This document shows positions 7,967-16,829 of a stretch of 64,000 nt of DNA, piece after piece. Under the pieces are notes generated by a model. That model ran no database searches. It had not been told where the DNA came from and saw nothing but the letters and a program-made list of their open reading frames with translations. The translations under genes were made by a program, and so were the position numbers. Source of the DNA: Paenibacillus sp. FSL R7-0273 (lineage in GTDB: Bacteria; Bacillota; Bacilli; Paenibacillales; Paenibacillaceae); NCBI RefSeq assembly GCF_000758625.1, contig NZ_CP009283.1, forward strand, positions 4,723,501-4,787,500, read 5' to 3'. Position 1 is the first letter of the stretch, and each line of letters opens with the position of its first letter.

Positions 7967-9460
7967 TAATTTTACACTGTCACTAAATTGACAACGAAAT
8001 TGCTCTCCGGAGAGGACTTCTTCCTTCATCAGGATGTCGAGGGAGTATTCAAAAATACTACGCTGATTCTCAAGCAGCTCCCGGGTGCGGAGCATAAGCT
8101 CGTCCAGTATTTTACTGTTTTCCTTCATAAGCTCTTCAGTGGTAACCATTTGCAGATTGGCAATCCCGAGCGAGGTAAGACCCGACTTCATCATTGTCTC
8201 TACTATATTCAGCGCCTGGTCAAAATCACCGCGCGAGCCGGTGCTGCGTCCGCCGTAAAACATTTCCTCAGAGGCTGCACCCCCAAGAGCGATCATAATC
8301 TGGTCCTCCAGATAGTCTTTGGTATACAGATACTGCTCTGTCTGAGGATTATGCCGTACATAACCAAGTGCCTGGCCGCGCGGAGTCAGAGTCACCTGGC
8401 TTACGCTTCCCGGGCGCAGCAGCTCCGCCATAATCGCATGGCCCAGCTCGTGGATCGCCACCCGCCGCTTCTCCTCCTGGTTGGTTTCGCGGTCCGTCTT
8501 CTCGCCCATCATAACCTTGTCGATCGCCGAGGATAAATGGCGCTGCTCCACCTCGGTCAGGTTTTCACGCATCATATAAATCGCCGCTTCGTTCATCACG
8601 CTCTCCAGCTGGGCGCCGGAGAAGCCGTAAGCTTCCTCGGCAATTTTGTCCAGATCGACTGCAGCATGCAGCGGCTTGTTCTTGGCATGGAGATCAAGGA
8701 TGGACTTGCGGCCCTTCTTGTCGGGCATATCCACCTGAATATGGCGGTCAAACCGGCCCGGACGCAGCAGTGCTGAATCCAGCATTTCCTTGCGGTTCGT
8801 TGCAGCAACCAGCAGGATACGCGGCGTATCGTTATTATAGATCCCGTCCATCTCGGTCAGCAGCTGATTCAAGGTCTGGTCGTATTCCCGCTGCTGTCCG
8901 CCTTCGCGCTTGCCGCCGATAACATCAATTTCATCAATAAAAATAATGGCGCTCTGCTTATTTTCCTTAACAGCACGGGTACGGGCATCCTTGAACAAAT
9001 CACGGATACGTCCGGCCCCGACACCTACATACATTTCCACAAATTCACTGCCTGATGCTGCAACAAAGACGGAGTTGGTATAATGTGCCGCAGCCTTTGC
9101 CATCAGTGTCTTCCCTGTTCCCGGAGGGCCTGTCAGCAGAATCCCTTTAAGCGGGCGGATGCCGAACTTGCTGATCTCCTCATGCCGGATCAGGAAATCA
9201 AGCGCTTCGCGCAGCTCCTGCTTCGCGTTATCCTGACCGCCGATCTCTTCAAAGGTAAGCTTGGCCGGACCGTTCTTCTTGCGCTTCTTGTCTGCCCCGG
9301 CGTTAACAGTAAGTCCTCCGCGCAGATGGGCAATCACCAGCAGGGCCGCGACCATGCCGGCCGCAATGATGACCGGAAAGATATTAATTCCGACAAAAGC
9401 CATAAAGATCAGCAGCACCGGAGCAAAGCCGGCGAGAATTTCCTTCCAGTACTTAGGCAT
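7958..9460 (-). CDS. FtsH-like membrane AAA+ zinc metalloprotease (short paralogue)
   Basis: A 500-aa protein with two closely spaced hydrophobic segments (about residues 8-25 and 28-46), then an AAA+ module: Walker A GPPGTGKT (111-118), a pore motif with YVG instead of the usual FVG (144-146), Walker B IIFIDEID (172-179), and the second region of homology ending RPGRFDRH (233-240). The peptidase part has the zinc motif HELGH (337-341) and the third-ligand region SRGDFDQA with Asp412. FtsH proper is about 610-650 aa and has a roughly 75-residue extracytoplasmic domain between its two membrane segments; here almost nothing lies between them. It should be an active ATP-dependent membrane protease. 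Its start overlaps the upstream gene by 8 bases. Confidence 0.88.
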   Translation of the reverse strand: MPKYWKEILAGFAPVLLIFMAFVGINIFPVIIAAGMVAALLVIAHLRGGLTVNAGADKKRKKNGPAKLTFEEIGGQDNAKQELREALDFLIRHEEISKFGIRPLKGILLTGPPGTGKTLMAKAAAHYTNSVFVAASGSEFVEMYVGVGAGRIRDLFKDARTRAVKENKQSAIIFIDEIDVIGGKREGGQQREYDQTLNQLLTEMDGIYNNDTPRILLVAATNRKEMLDSALLRPGRFDRHIQVDMPDKKGRKSILDLHAKNKPLHAAVDLDKIAEEAYGFSGAQLESVMNEAAIYMMRENLTEVEQRHLSSAIDKVMMGEKTDRETNQEEKRRVAIHELGHAIMAELLRPGSVSQVTLTPRGQALGYVRHNPQTEQYLYTKDYLEDQIMIALGGAASEEMFYGGRSTGSRGDFDQALNIVETMMKSGLTSLGIANLQMVTTEELMKENSKILDELMLRTRELLENQRSIFEYSLDILMKEEVLSGEQFRCQFSDSVKLPA

Positions 9461-9995
9461 TATTCCACACTCCCATCGACCCGGGAACCCGCGGTAAAAT
9501 AATAAATTTGCTCTGTTTACCGTCGCTCAGGCTCACGTAGACGTTATTGTCATCAATTTCGGTCGTAGCTGTCACATCTTTATACTCGGTGTTTTGAGTT
9601 CTGAGTCCGTCCAGCTTAGCCGGAATCAGTGTATACTTGCGGCTTTCCATCGCTTCTGCAACAGAAAACATCGCCTTTTCCCAATAAGCATCGAGCAGGT
9701 CGCTGGAGTTCTGGTCCACATCAAGCTTCAGTGTCCGGCCGCCCATGGCCGATTTGCCTTCGGTGTTTACAAACTGTACAAGCTCACGTAATTTGGTTCC
9801 CGGCTCAAGCTCGAGTTTCAAAGTGACCTCATTGCGGTTAATACTAATATGTGATTCATTGACTCCTTCATAGGATGATACAATCTTCTGCAGCGGCTCC
9901 TGCACAGCAAACTGACGGTAGGCGTACCAGCCTCCAAACAGCAGCGCAGCAGACAACAAAGACGTTAACAGCACTGGCATAAGACGTAATTTCAA
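9453..9995 (-). CDS. Membrane-anchored protein of unknown function, partner of the FtsH-like protease
   Basis: A 180-aa protein that I do not recognise as a named family. Residues about 5-25 form one transmembrane segment, followed by a roughly 150-residue domain with alternating strands and helices and no cysteines, presumably outside the membrane. The start is probably TTG 9995: GAGGAGGA lies 6 bases upstream, and the next in-frame ATG is inside the membrane segment region. The last 8 bases overlap the start of the FtsH-like gene, so the two proteins are probably made together. A role as adaptor or inhibitor of the protease is inference. Confidence 0.75.
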   Translation of the reverse strand: MKLRLMPVLLTSLLSAALLFGGWYAYRQFAVQEPLQKIVSSYEGVNESHISINRNEVTLKLELEPGTKLRELVQFVNTEGKSAMGGRTLKLDVDQNSSDLLDAYWEKAMFSVAEAMESRKYTLIPAKLDGLRTQNTEYKDVTATTEIDDNNVYVSLSDGKQSKFIILPRVPGSMGVWNNA

Positions 9996-10216
9996 GAAAC
10001 GTCCTCCTCTCAGATGTAAGCCAATCAATATATTAAAAGTTAAGATAGCATGTCTAGCGTTCTTTCATAAGACCGGCATGCTCTTTGGCATGTCTTAAGT
10101 ACAAGCATTAGTATATCATATGTGTATATACGATTCCGCAAAAAATTGTGAATATATTTAAAATTTTTGGTACTAATTTTTGGATATTCCTGCTTGGCTT
10201 CTTTTTCATATCGGCA

Positions 10217-10252
10217 AAAAAGACATGAATGATGAGCTCATTCATGTCTTTT
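10217..10252 (-). terminator. Second, orphan intrinsic terminator upstream of the protease operon
   Basis: AAAAGACATGAATGA pairs perfectly with TCATTCATGTCTTTT around a 5-base loop. On the minus strand it ends in a run of six T; the + strand ends TTTTCTTT. It lies 150 bases beyond the ypmB terminator with no coding region between, so it may end a short RNA or act as an attenuator for the protease operon. Confidence 0.7.
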
Positions 10253-10390
10253 CTTTGTACAATCAGCCTGCTTTCCCCAGCATCACTGGAATCCGCCCGG
10301 GCATAAAGACGTATAATCTTTACATTTGGCAGCTTGCTATATTATTTATATATCATAACAGGCATATCCCGCCATATACGAATATCTGAT

Positions 10391-10437
10391 TAACAAAACA
10401 AAGCAGCAGGCAGACCATTACGTCTACCCGCTGCTTT
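10391..10437 (-). terminator. Intrinsic terminator of the ypmB-like gene
   Basis: On the minus strand AAAGCAGCGGGTAGA pairs with TCTGCCTGCTGCTTT (two G-T pairs), followed by GTTTTGTT, directly after the ypmB stop codon. Confidence 0.8.
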
Positions 10438-10453
10438 TGCCATTTGTGCCGTC

Positions 10454-10972
10454 TTATTTGCTAGGCAGGCTGTATCCTTCCCCGATTGCCGTAGCGTCGG
10501 CAAAACGGTAGAAACGGTAATAATACCGGCCATCCTGCTTGTAAAAGACCTGCCAGGCATATTCCCCGTTAAATACGCCGGGCAGAAGCCGCCGGATATT
10601 GGCACCCGGCAGCTCCGCAGCAAGCTTGTCCTGCATCTGCTGCTCTGAAGTGCCGCTGGCCAGCTCGGCAGCATAAATATCGTTGTCGCCCCCTGCCGGC
10701 TTACCGTCAAGTGTAAAGCGGACCCAGACCATCAGCTTGGTTCCGGCCTCATTGGTGCCTGTAAGCACCCAATAAGACGAGTTTTCGTCCCAGACAGACT
10801 TCTGGGCCTTGGTCACTTCAGTCAGCCCTGCACGGGCTCTGGCCACTTCCTTGGCCGCGCTGCGCTCAGCCCACTGGTCCTTCATAATATAGGCATAGAA
10901 CTGCCCGAGTCCGAACAAAAGGAGCAGTACCGCACTGACCGCCAGCGGAAGCCATTTTTTCCTTTTCCTCAA
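10454..10972 (-). CDS. YpmB-like DUF5590 membrane-anchored protein
   Basis: A 172-aa protein with a basic N-terminus, one membrane segment (about residues 9-28), and an extracytoplasmic domain with the tandem PepSY-like folds described for the DUF5590/YpmB family. The motif ENSSYWVLTGTN and later EYAWQVFYKQDGRYYYRFYRF are characteristic of this family. The start is TTG 10972 with AAAGGGAG upstream. In B. subtilis ypmB lies in the dinG-ypmA-ypmB-aspB-asnS cluster, and here it lies between dinG/rex/mtaD and asnS, which agrees. No enzymatic function is known. Confidence 0.82.
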   Translation of the reverse strand: MRKRKKWLPLAVSAVLLLLFGLGQFYAYIMKDQWAERSAAKEVARARAGLTEVTKAQKSVWDENSSYWVLTGTNEAGTKLMVWVRFTLDGKPAGGDNDIYAAELASGTSEQQMQDKLAAELPGANIRRLLPGVFNGEYAWQVFYKQDGRYYYRFYRFADATAIGEGYSLPSK

Positions 10973-11037
10973 AGCGCAGCTCCCTTTCCTCTATAAAACT
11001 CTGTACGCCAACGGATTACCCGTAGCAGCGTAATACA

Positions 11038-12339
11038 TTACCGCTTGAGCAGGCTTTCAAAGGTTTCCTGCGCCTTCCGACGGATTTCCTCTTCGTCCAG
11101 CGTCAGGCACTGGCCGTGCTTCACAACCTGCTTACCGTTAACCCAGACATGCTCTACATCCTTTGCACTGGCCGAATATACAGCATGTGAGAGCAGGTCG
11201 GAATGCGGCAGCAGGTGCGGCTGGTCAATATCAATCGCAATAAAGTCCGCCTTCATCCCTGCAGCCAGACGGCCGACATTGTTCAGGTAGATCGAGGCCG
11301 CCCCGTATTCTGTCGCCATCAGCAGCGCTTCCGGTGCAGGAACAGCCGTCGGATCACCGCTGACCCCTTTATGGATCAGTGCCGCCAGCCGCATCTCCTC
11401 AAACATATCCAGATTGTTGTTGCTGGCTGCCCCGTCGGTGCCGAGCGAGACCTTGACTCCTGCCTTCAGCAGCTCAGGCACACGGGCAACTCCGCTCGCC
11501 AGCTTCAGGTTACTGCCCGGATTATGAGATACTCCGACATTGTATTTGGCCAGAATTTCAATTTCTTCATCATTCAGATGGACGCCGTGGGCAATCAGGG
11601 AAGGGCGGGTGAACATACCCAGCTTTTCCAGATGCGCAACCGGACGAAGACCGTAATCTGCTACATTCTGTTCCACTTCATGACGTGTCTCGGACATATG
11701 GGTATGCATCGGCAGATCCAGATCATGGGCTGCCTGTACAAACTTCATGAAGAAGTCCGGCGGACAGGTGTATGGAGCATGCGGCGAGAGCATGGCTGTA
11801 ATTCTGCCGTCCGCTTTGCCGTGCCAGTTACGCGCAAACTCCACAGCTTCCGCGAGCTTCTGGTTCTGCACATCCTCAGGGCACAGGCCGATGGCGCCGC
11901 GCATAAGTACTCCGCGGATACCAGACTGCTCTGTAACCTCTGCCACCCGGTCCATGTGATCATACATGTCCAGGAAGGTTGTAGTTCCGCCCTTCAGCAT
12001 TTCAAGCACAGACAAGGCGGTTCCCCAGTACACATCATCGCCAGTAAACTTCGCTTCCATCGGCCACATCTTTTCCTGCAGCCAGCTCTGAAGCACCATA
12101 TCGTCACCATATCCGCGCAGCAGCGACATCGCCGCATGGCCATGGGTGTTGACCAGTCCCGGCATGAACAGCAGACGGCTGCCATCGACCGTCAGGACGC
12201 CTTCTCCGGCCGCAGGCTTATCTTCCCCTATGTAAGTGATCAGATCGTCCTCTATCATCATATAACCGCTCAGCACAGGCTGAATGGAGCCGGGTACCAG
12301 AAACCGCCCGCCCTCGATTATCGTTTTATTGCTGTTCAT
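11038..12339 (-). CDS. mtaD: 5-methylthioadenosine/S-adenosylhomocysteine deaminase (amidohydrolase)
   Basis: A 433-aa amidohydrolase superfamily protein of the ATZ/TRZ-MtaD type. Metal-binding motifs are visible: PGLVNTHGHAAMSLLRG, HTHMSET, HGVHL and LGTDGAASNN. The family deaminates methylthioadenosine and S-adenosylhomocysteine, feeding methionine salvage; related enzymes accept other aminopurines, so the substrate is inferred. The chosen start, ATG 12339, lies inside the end of rex (14-base overlap), with GGAAAGGAAG as ribosome binding site. The coupling to rex suggests co-transcription. Confidence 0.88.
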   Translation of the reverse strand: MNSNKTIIEGGRFLVPGSIQPVLSGYMMIEDDLITYIGEDKPAAGEGVLTVDGSRLLFMPGLVNTHGHAAMSLLRGYGDDMVLQSWLQEKMWPMEAKFTGDDVYWGTALSVLEMLKGGTTTFLDMYDHMDRVAEVTEQSGIRGVLMRGAIGLCPEDVQNQKLAEAVEFARNWHGKADGRITAMLSPHAPYTCPPDFFMKFVQAAHDLDLPMHTHMSETRHEVEQNVADYGLRPVAHLEKLGMFTRPSLIAHGVHLNDEEIEILAKYNVGVSHNPGSNLKLASGVARVPELLKAGVKVSLGTDGAASNNNLDMFEEMRLAALIHKGVSGDPTAVPAPEALLMATEYGAASIYLNNVGRLAAGMKADFIAIDIDQPHLLPHSDLLSHAVYSASAKDVEHVWVNGKQVVKHGQCLTLDEEEIRRKAQETFESLLKR

Positions 12340-12979
12340 CTTTAACTTCTTCCTTTCCGTCATGCAAATAATAGGCAAGGCTCTGCAGATCCGTTGTAAA
12401 GTCAGCCGCATGAATGCGGATGGACGACGGTGTCTTCAGAATAACCGGCGCAAAATTAAGAATGGCCTCAATGCCCGATTCCACCAGAATATCAGCAACA
12501 TTTTGCGCTTCGCTGTCCGGTACGGTTATGATGCCGATCCGGATTCCCTGCTCACGGATGGTCCGTCCAAGCTCCTCCATCGGCTGAACCGTCAGGGAGT
12601 TGATCTTCTGGCCCACCTTGGGTGCATAGGAGTCGAATACTGCAGTAATTTTCATTGTATCCTTAAGGTAAGCATTGTAATTCGAAAGGGCATGGCCCAG
12701 GTTACCGGCCCCGACCAGAGCTACGTTGATCTGCTGGTCCAGCTTGAGGATGTGACGGATTTTTTCGATCAGATAGGATACATCATAGCCGATGCCCTTC
12801 CGGCCAAAATCTCCAAAATAAGCGAGATCCTTACGGATCTGCGCCGGATTAAGATCCAGCTTCTGTCCCAGCTCCTGGGAAGAAACGGTTGCAATTTCGC
12901 GCTTCTGGAGATCATTCAGGAAACGCAGGTACACAGGGAGCCTGCGGACGACAGCCTCCGATATTTTGTCCGATTTCAT
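12326..12979 (-). CDS. rex: Redox-sensing transcriptional repressor Rex
   Basis: A 217-aa Rex protein. The N-terminal winged helix has ISEAVVRRLPVYLRFLNDL and the recognition region QELGQKLDLNPAQIRKDLAYFG; the Rossmann domain has VALVGAGNLGHALSNY. Rex binds DNA when NAD+/NADH is high and leaves it when NADH accumulates, controlling fermentative and respiratory genes. Plausible local targets are the hbd-ackA operon and qcrABC, but I found no full TTGTGA-N-TCACAA operator in front of either. AGGAGGAG precedes the ATG. mtaD overlaps its 3' end. Confidence 0.96.
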   Translation of the reverse strand: MKSDKISEAVVRRLPVYLRFLNDLQKREIATVSSQELGQKLDLNPAQIRKDLAYFGDFGRKGIGYDVSYLIEKIRHILKLDQQINVALVGAGNLGHALSNYNAYLKDTMKITAVFDSYAPKVGQKINSLTVQPMEELGRTIREQGIRIGIITVPDSEAQNVADILVESGIEAILNFAPVILKTPSSIRIHAADFTTDLQSLAYYLHDGKEEVKDEQQ

Positions 12980-13024
12980 GTCTTCTCCTCCTAAATTTTA
13001 GTATAACTCTGCTGTGTATGAAAT

Positions 13025-13066
13025 CCGCAACCATCTCCCTCATCTATTCACAGGAGGCGGTTGCGG
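13025..13066 (-). terminator. Hairpin between dinG and rex
   Basis: CCGCAACC at 13025-13032 pairs with GGTTGCGG at 13059-13066, with some inner pairing. On the minus strand it is followed only by ATTTCAT, so it is at best a weak terminator after dinG. Confidence 0.45.
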
Positions 13067-13100
13067 CACTAGACAAATATTAGATAATGACGTAAAAAGG

Positions 13101-15959
13101 TTATGAAATACCGCCTTCCAGCCATTCCTCGATTCTCGGAACCATCTGGTCGGTCAGCATATGCTCCATCTTGGGACCCGGCAGCGAATACAGGAAATAC
13201 TTCCCGTAATAAGACTCTATTACCCTGGTATCATATACAATGACAATTCCCCGATCCTGGGCGGTGCGAACCAGCCTGCCAAAGCCCTGCTTGAAGCGGA
13301 TAACCGCCTGCGGCACTGACAGCTTCATGAACGGATTCTTCTTCTGGGCCTGAAGCAGCTCCGACTTCGCTTCTGCAAGCGGATGGTTCGGCGGCTGGAA
13401 CGGCAGCCTGACTATCGCCAGGCAGGTCAGCGCATCTCCGGGAATATCCACACCCTCCCAGAAGCTGCTCGTGCCAAGCAGAACAGCTGCAGGGCTGTCC
13501 TGGAAGCGGCGGATCAGCTTGCTGCGGCTGCCCCCCTCCACTCCTTGTCCCAGCACTGCGATGTCTTCAGTAGCCAGCGCTTCCTTGAGCGGGTCGTAGA
13601 CCTGCCTCAGCATTTTGTAGGAGGTGAACAGCACCAGCATGCGCCCTTTGGTTGCCACTGCAGCCTCAGCAAGCGAGTGCACAAGCCGGTCAACAAACCT
13701 GGCATCGCCTACACTGCCCTTCACACTAGGAAAATCCCGAGGTATTACAAGCAGCGCCTGCTCGCGGTAATTAAACGGTGAAGGCAGCAGTGCGGTCATC
13801 AGCCTGTCCTGCTCTACAGCCTCTCCCAGGCCGAGATTATCTATCATGAACTGGAAGGATTTATCTACAGACAGGGTGGCCGAGGTCAGCGTTATACTCT
13901 TCTTCTTATCGAAGAACAGCTCTTTGAGCTGGGTGCTGACATCCACCGGAACAGCATACAGCTGCAGGGATTTACCGCGGTAGTTGCTACTGCCCTCCAT
14001 CCAGTACACAATATTCTCGTCATTCAGGCCCATGAAGAAGCGGATCTGCTCACGTATGGAGGCCAGGTCCTTAAACAGTCCGCCGATGTCAGTCACCAGA
14101 CTGTCCGAGGAGGACTGGCTGTCCGTATCGCGCATTTCGCTGAGCATCTTGTCGCCTCTGCGGATAATATCACTAAGGCTGAGATTCAGGGTGTTCTCCA
14201 GGGCCGCCAGCTCTTCCCAGTCCCTTGGCTTCTTGCCGGGATGCAGCCGCGACACCAGCTGTCCGGCTTCACCGGCAGCCGCATCGCTGCGGTCAGGCAG
14301 CAGTCCGAACAGCTTATCGCTGAGCACATCCCATGTCTCCTTAACGGTCAGCAGATCAGGATAGATCCGGTCAATGACACCGCTCCATTCAGAGGCCTGT
14401 TCGCTTCCTGAAGACTGCAGGGTCTGGCGCAGCGCCGGCAGCTGTCCGTTCCGGCTGTCCTTATACAGCCGTGTCAGGGTATGGGCTACCGTGAAATACT
14501 TCATCTGCATACCCAGATGCTTGCCCGCCACGTCCTCCAGATGATGGGCCTCATCTATGACAAGATGCTCATACGCGGGCAGCAGCTGATGTCCGGCCTT
14601 CACATCAGCAAACAGCTTGGAGTGATTCGTGATAACGACATCGGCAATGCCCGCTTCATGCTTGGCCCGGTGATAGTAGCATTTCCGGAACCAGGGGCAG
14701 GCTCTGCCAAGACAGGAATCCGTATCGCTGGCAACACTCTCCCAGAAATCGCCGCCCCGGCCGCTGAGGTTCAGCTCCTCATCGTCGCCGGACTGCGTCT
14801 GGGTGAGCCAGACCAGCATCTGAGCTGCCGTAAGCGATTCTTCCCTGGTGCTTACAAAGTCTTTATTGTTTATTTTATGTTCAAACTTGCGCAGACACAA
14901 ATAGTGCCCTCTTCCCTTAAAGACGGCAGCTTTGAATGCAAAGGGAACCACAGTAGTCAGCAGGGGGATGTCGCGCTCACGCAGCTGATCCTGCAGATTG
15001 ATAGTATGGGTGCTGACCATCACCTTCTGGTCTGTCCGCACACTATGGTAAATAGCCGGCAGCAGGTAGCCCAGCGATTTGCCGGTGCCGGTGCCCGCTT
15101 CAATCAGCAGATGCTTCTCCTCCTGAAGGGCTGTCTTTACTTCGCCAATCATAATCTCCTGTGCTTCCCGTGCTTCATACTGGGGTAAGGTATCCTTCAG
15201 CCTGGTCGTTACCTCGGCCATGTAATCCTCAAAGGATACATTCTCCAAAGGATTGCCGGAACCCTCCTCGCGCGGCGGAGCAAGCTCATTCCAGTCGCCG
15301 ACGGCCAGTGCCAGCTGACGGTGAAAGGTCAGCTCGCCCTCGGGCTGGAAGGTCTCCATCTCCCGTTCACGCAGCAGTCCGTCGAAATACCAGGCCAGAT
15401 CGCTGTCTTCACCAGCGAACAGCTCATTCAGCCGCTGAATGGTCAGCAGCGGCAGGCTGTACAGCTCGTCCAGACATTTAAGCAGTACAAGCGCTGTGGC
15501 CAGCGCATCACTGTCTGCCTGATGCGGCCGCTCATGCGTCAGTCCAAAATGTCCGCTGACAGCACCGAGCTGGTACGTGGACAGCGATGGAAAGCATATT
15601 TTGAGAAAATCAATCGTATCGAGAATTCTCCCCTGAAACGGCAGATAACCGCAGCGGTCCAGGGCATTCTGTAAAAAGTGAAAATCAAAAGCGACGTTAT
15701 GCCCTACAAGCACAACATCGTCCAGCAGCGGGACCAGCTCCATCATCATTTCGTCCAGCTCCGGCGCATCTGCAACATCTGCATCGGTAATGCCGGTCAA
15801 GCCTGTAATAAAAGGAGGAATCGGTGTTCCGGGCTTGACATAGGACCCATATACCCGGGAAACAGACCGGTCTTCTTCTATAATGGCAAGGCCAACCTGG
15901 ATGATCTCACCCACAGATTGGGTTCCCGTAGTTTCAAAATCAAGCACGGCAAATTTCAT
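13101..15959 (-). CDS. dinG: ATP-dependent helicase DinG with N-terminal 3'-5' exonuclease domain
   Basis: A 952-aa protein. Residues 1-165 form a DnaQ-type exonuclease with motifs DFETTG (7-12), HNVAFDFHFL (about 87-96) and HQADSDA (about 146-152). The helicase part follows, with Walker A AGTGTGKS (288-295), the DEAH box in VIDEAHHLEDV, and helicase motif VI near QGFGRLVR. The cysteines around SCLGRACPWFRKCYYH fit the XPD/DinG 4Fe-4S cluster position. B. subtilis DinG shares the exonuclease fusion. It probably acts on unusual DNA structures and R-loops. The start ATG has AAAGGGA upstream. Confidence 0.95.
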   Translation of the reverse strand: MKFAVLDFETTGTQSVGEIIQVGLAIIEEDRSVSRVYGSYVKPGTPIPPFITGLTGITDADVADAPELDEMMMELVPLLDDVVLVGHNVAFDFHFLQNALDRCGYLPFQGRILDTIDFLKICFPSLSTYQLGAVSGHFGLTHERPHQADSDALATALVLLKCLDELYSLPLLTIQRLNELFAGEDSDLAWYFDGLLREREMETFQPEGELTFHRQLALAVGDWNELAPPREEGSGNPLENVSFEDYMAEVTTRLKDTLPQYEAREAQEIMIGEVKTALQEEKHLLIEAGTGTGKSLGYLLPAIYHSVRTDQKVMVSTHTINLQDQLRERDIPLLTTVVPFAFKAAVFKGRGHYLCLRKFEHKINNKDFVSTREESLTAAQMLVWLTQTQSGDDEELNLSGRGGDFWESVASDTDSCLGRACPWFRKCYYHRAKHEAGIADVVITNHSKLFADVKAGHQLLPAYEHLVIDEAHHLEDVAGKHLGMQMKYFTVAHTLTRLYKDSRNGQLPALRQTLQSSGSEQASEWSGVIDRIYPDLLTVKETWDVLSDKLFGLLPDRSDAAAGEAGQLVSRLHPGKKPRDWEELAALENTLNLSLSDIIRRGDKMLSEMRDTDSQSSSDSLVTDIGGLFKDLASIREQIRFFMGLNDENIVYWMEGSSNYRGKSLQLYAVPVDVSTQLKELFFDKKKSITLTSATLSVDKSFQFMIDNLGLGEAVEQDRLMTALLPSPFNYREQALLVIPRDFPSVKGSVGDARFVDRLVHSLAEAAVATKGRMLVLFTSYKMLRQVYDPLKEALATEDIAVLGQGVEGGSRSKLIRRFQDSPAAVLLGTSSFWEGVDIPGDALTCLAIVRLPFQPPNHPLAEAKSELLQAQKKNPFMKLSVPQAVIRFKQGFGRLVRTAQDRGIVIVYDTRVIESYYGKYFLYSLPGPKMEHMLTDQMVPRIEEWLEGGIS

Positions 15960-16014
15960 TGTAAGTTCTATTCCCTTTCACTTGAGACTCCATATCAGCA
16001 TAACAGAAGTTACG

Positions 16015-16057
16015 TAAAAAGGCGATGCAAGCCGCTTGTCAAGTGGATGCATCGCCT
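16015..16057 (-). terminator. Intrinsic terminator of the TPR gene
   Basis: AGGCGATGCA at 16020-16029 pairs with TGCATCGCCT at 16048-16057. On the minus strand the stem is followed by TTTTTACG. It separates the TPR gene from dinG. Confidence 0.8.
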
Positions 16058-16073
16058 AAATAATGGGCTATGA

Positions 16074-16715
16074 TTACAGAAGCGAAACAAGCTGATCCCC
16101 AAACTGGAGCTTCCCGCCTTTTTTGCGGCAGACCTCAAGGTTGAGATTCGGCTCCGGCAGGGCCGGGTCGTGCTGCAGAGATAAACCAAACAGCTCACTC
16201 GCCTCAAGGAAGCGCTCCTGGGAGGCCCTGATGCAGCCGAGGGCATTATAGATCATTGCCTTGAGCTTGCTCTCCCGGATCAGGGTAAGCATATGGTTCA
16301 GGTGACTCCAGGCCGTCTCACCGTCACCCTCCTGCAAATAAGCCATTGCCAGATACAGGCGGGCAGCAAGGCTGTCCGGATACCTCCTGATTACCTCCTG
16401 AAACTGCTGGATGCATTTGCCGTACATCAGCAGCTTGTAATAGCCCTGACCCCGGACAAAGGAATCCATGGCAAGCTCAGGAGCCTCCTGCGGCGCAGCC
16501 TCTTCCTCCGGCTCAAGCTGACAATCCGTCTGCTCCCGGAACTCACTCAGCTTCTCGGCAAAGGCCAGCCATTCATCCATTACTCGGTCGCTGAGCCTGT
16601 GAAGCATGTTGTACTTGCGGATCAGATCATTCCGGTATTCCCCCTCCGCAGAGGGGTAGTCGCGGGCAATCTCCTGGAGCATCTTGTTCATCTCAGCAAA
16701 TAAATGTTGAAACAT
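16074..16715 (-). CDS. Tetratricopeptide repeat protein, unknown role
   Basis: A 213-aa cytoplasmic protein. The N-terminal half is helical and acidic; from about residue 95 it has TPR-like helices (YYKLLMYGKCIQQFQEVIRR, YPDSLAARLYLAMAYLQEG, AMIYNALGCIRASQERFLEA). It has no signal peptide. The start ATG 16715 is chosen because AAGGGGGA lies upstream; an upstream in-frame start adds a basic stretch without a better site. It follows panD by 114 bases and may be read with panBCD. The function is unknown; TPR proteins bind partner proteins. Confidence 0.75.
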   Translation of the reverse strand: MFQHLFAEMNKMLQEIARDYPSAEGEYRNDLIRKYNMLHRLSDRVMDEWLAFAEKLSEFREQTDCQLEPEEEAAPQEAPELAMDSFVRGQGYYKLLMYGKCIQQFQEVIRRYPDSLAARLYLAMAYLQEGDGETAWSHLNHMLTLIRESKLKAMIYNALGCIRASQERFLEASELFGLSLQHDPALPEPNLNLEVCRKKGGKLQFGDQLVSLL

Positions 16716-16829
16716 CGGGCCATCCCCCTTTACTGAACATGAAATCAGCCTAAGCTTGCCTGCCTTCATTTTTCGCAAAGTGGGGGCCGTTCATCCCTGC
16801 CATTGATTACATGATCCGCTGCAGCCGCC

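Larger units (their letters stand above)
9996..10453. other. Intergenic region with two successive minus-strand hairpins
   Basis: About 460 bases without a gene. From right to left it holds the ypmB terminator (10400-10437), an AT-rich stretch around 10330-10360, then a second perfect hairpin (10217-10252), and finally the AT-rich upstream region of the protease-partner gene (10040-10200). Confidence 0.65.

Noticed and set aside
10145..10163. Rex operator upstream of the protease operon
   Set aside because: TTGTGAATATATTTAAAA keeps only one half-site; the second half TTCACAA or TCACAA is missing.
11203..12345. Long + strand open frame opposite mtaD (380 codons)
   Set aside because: It is antisense to the full-length amidohydrolase with all metal motifs; its protein is rich in His, Arg and Gln, as expected for a shadow frame.
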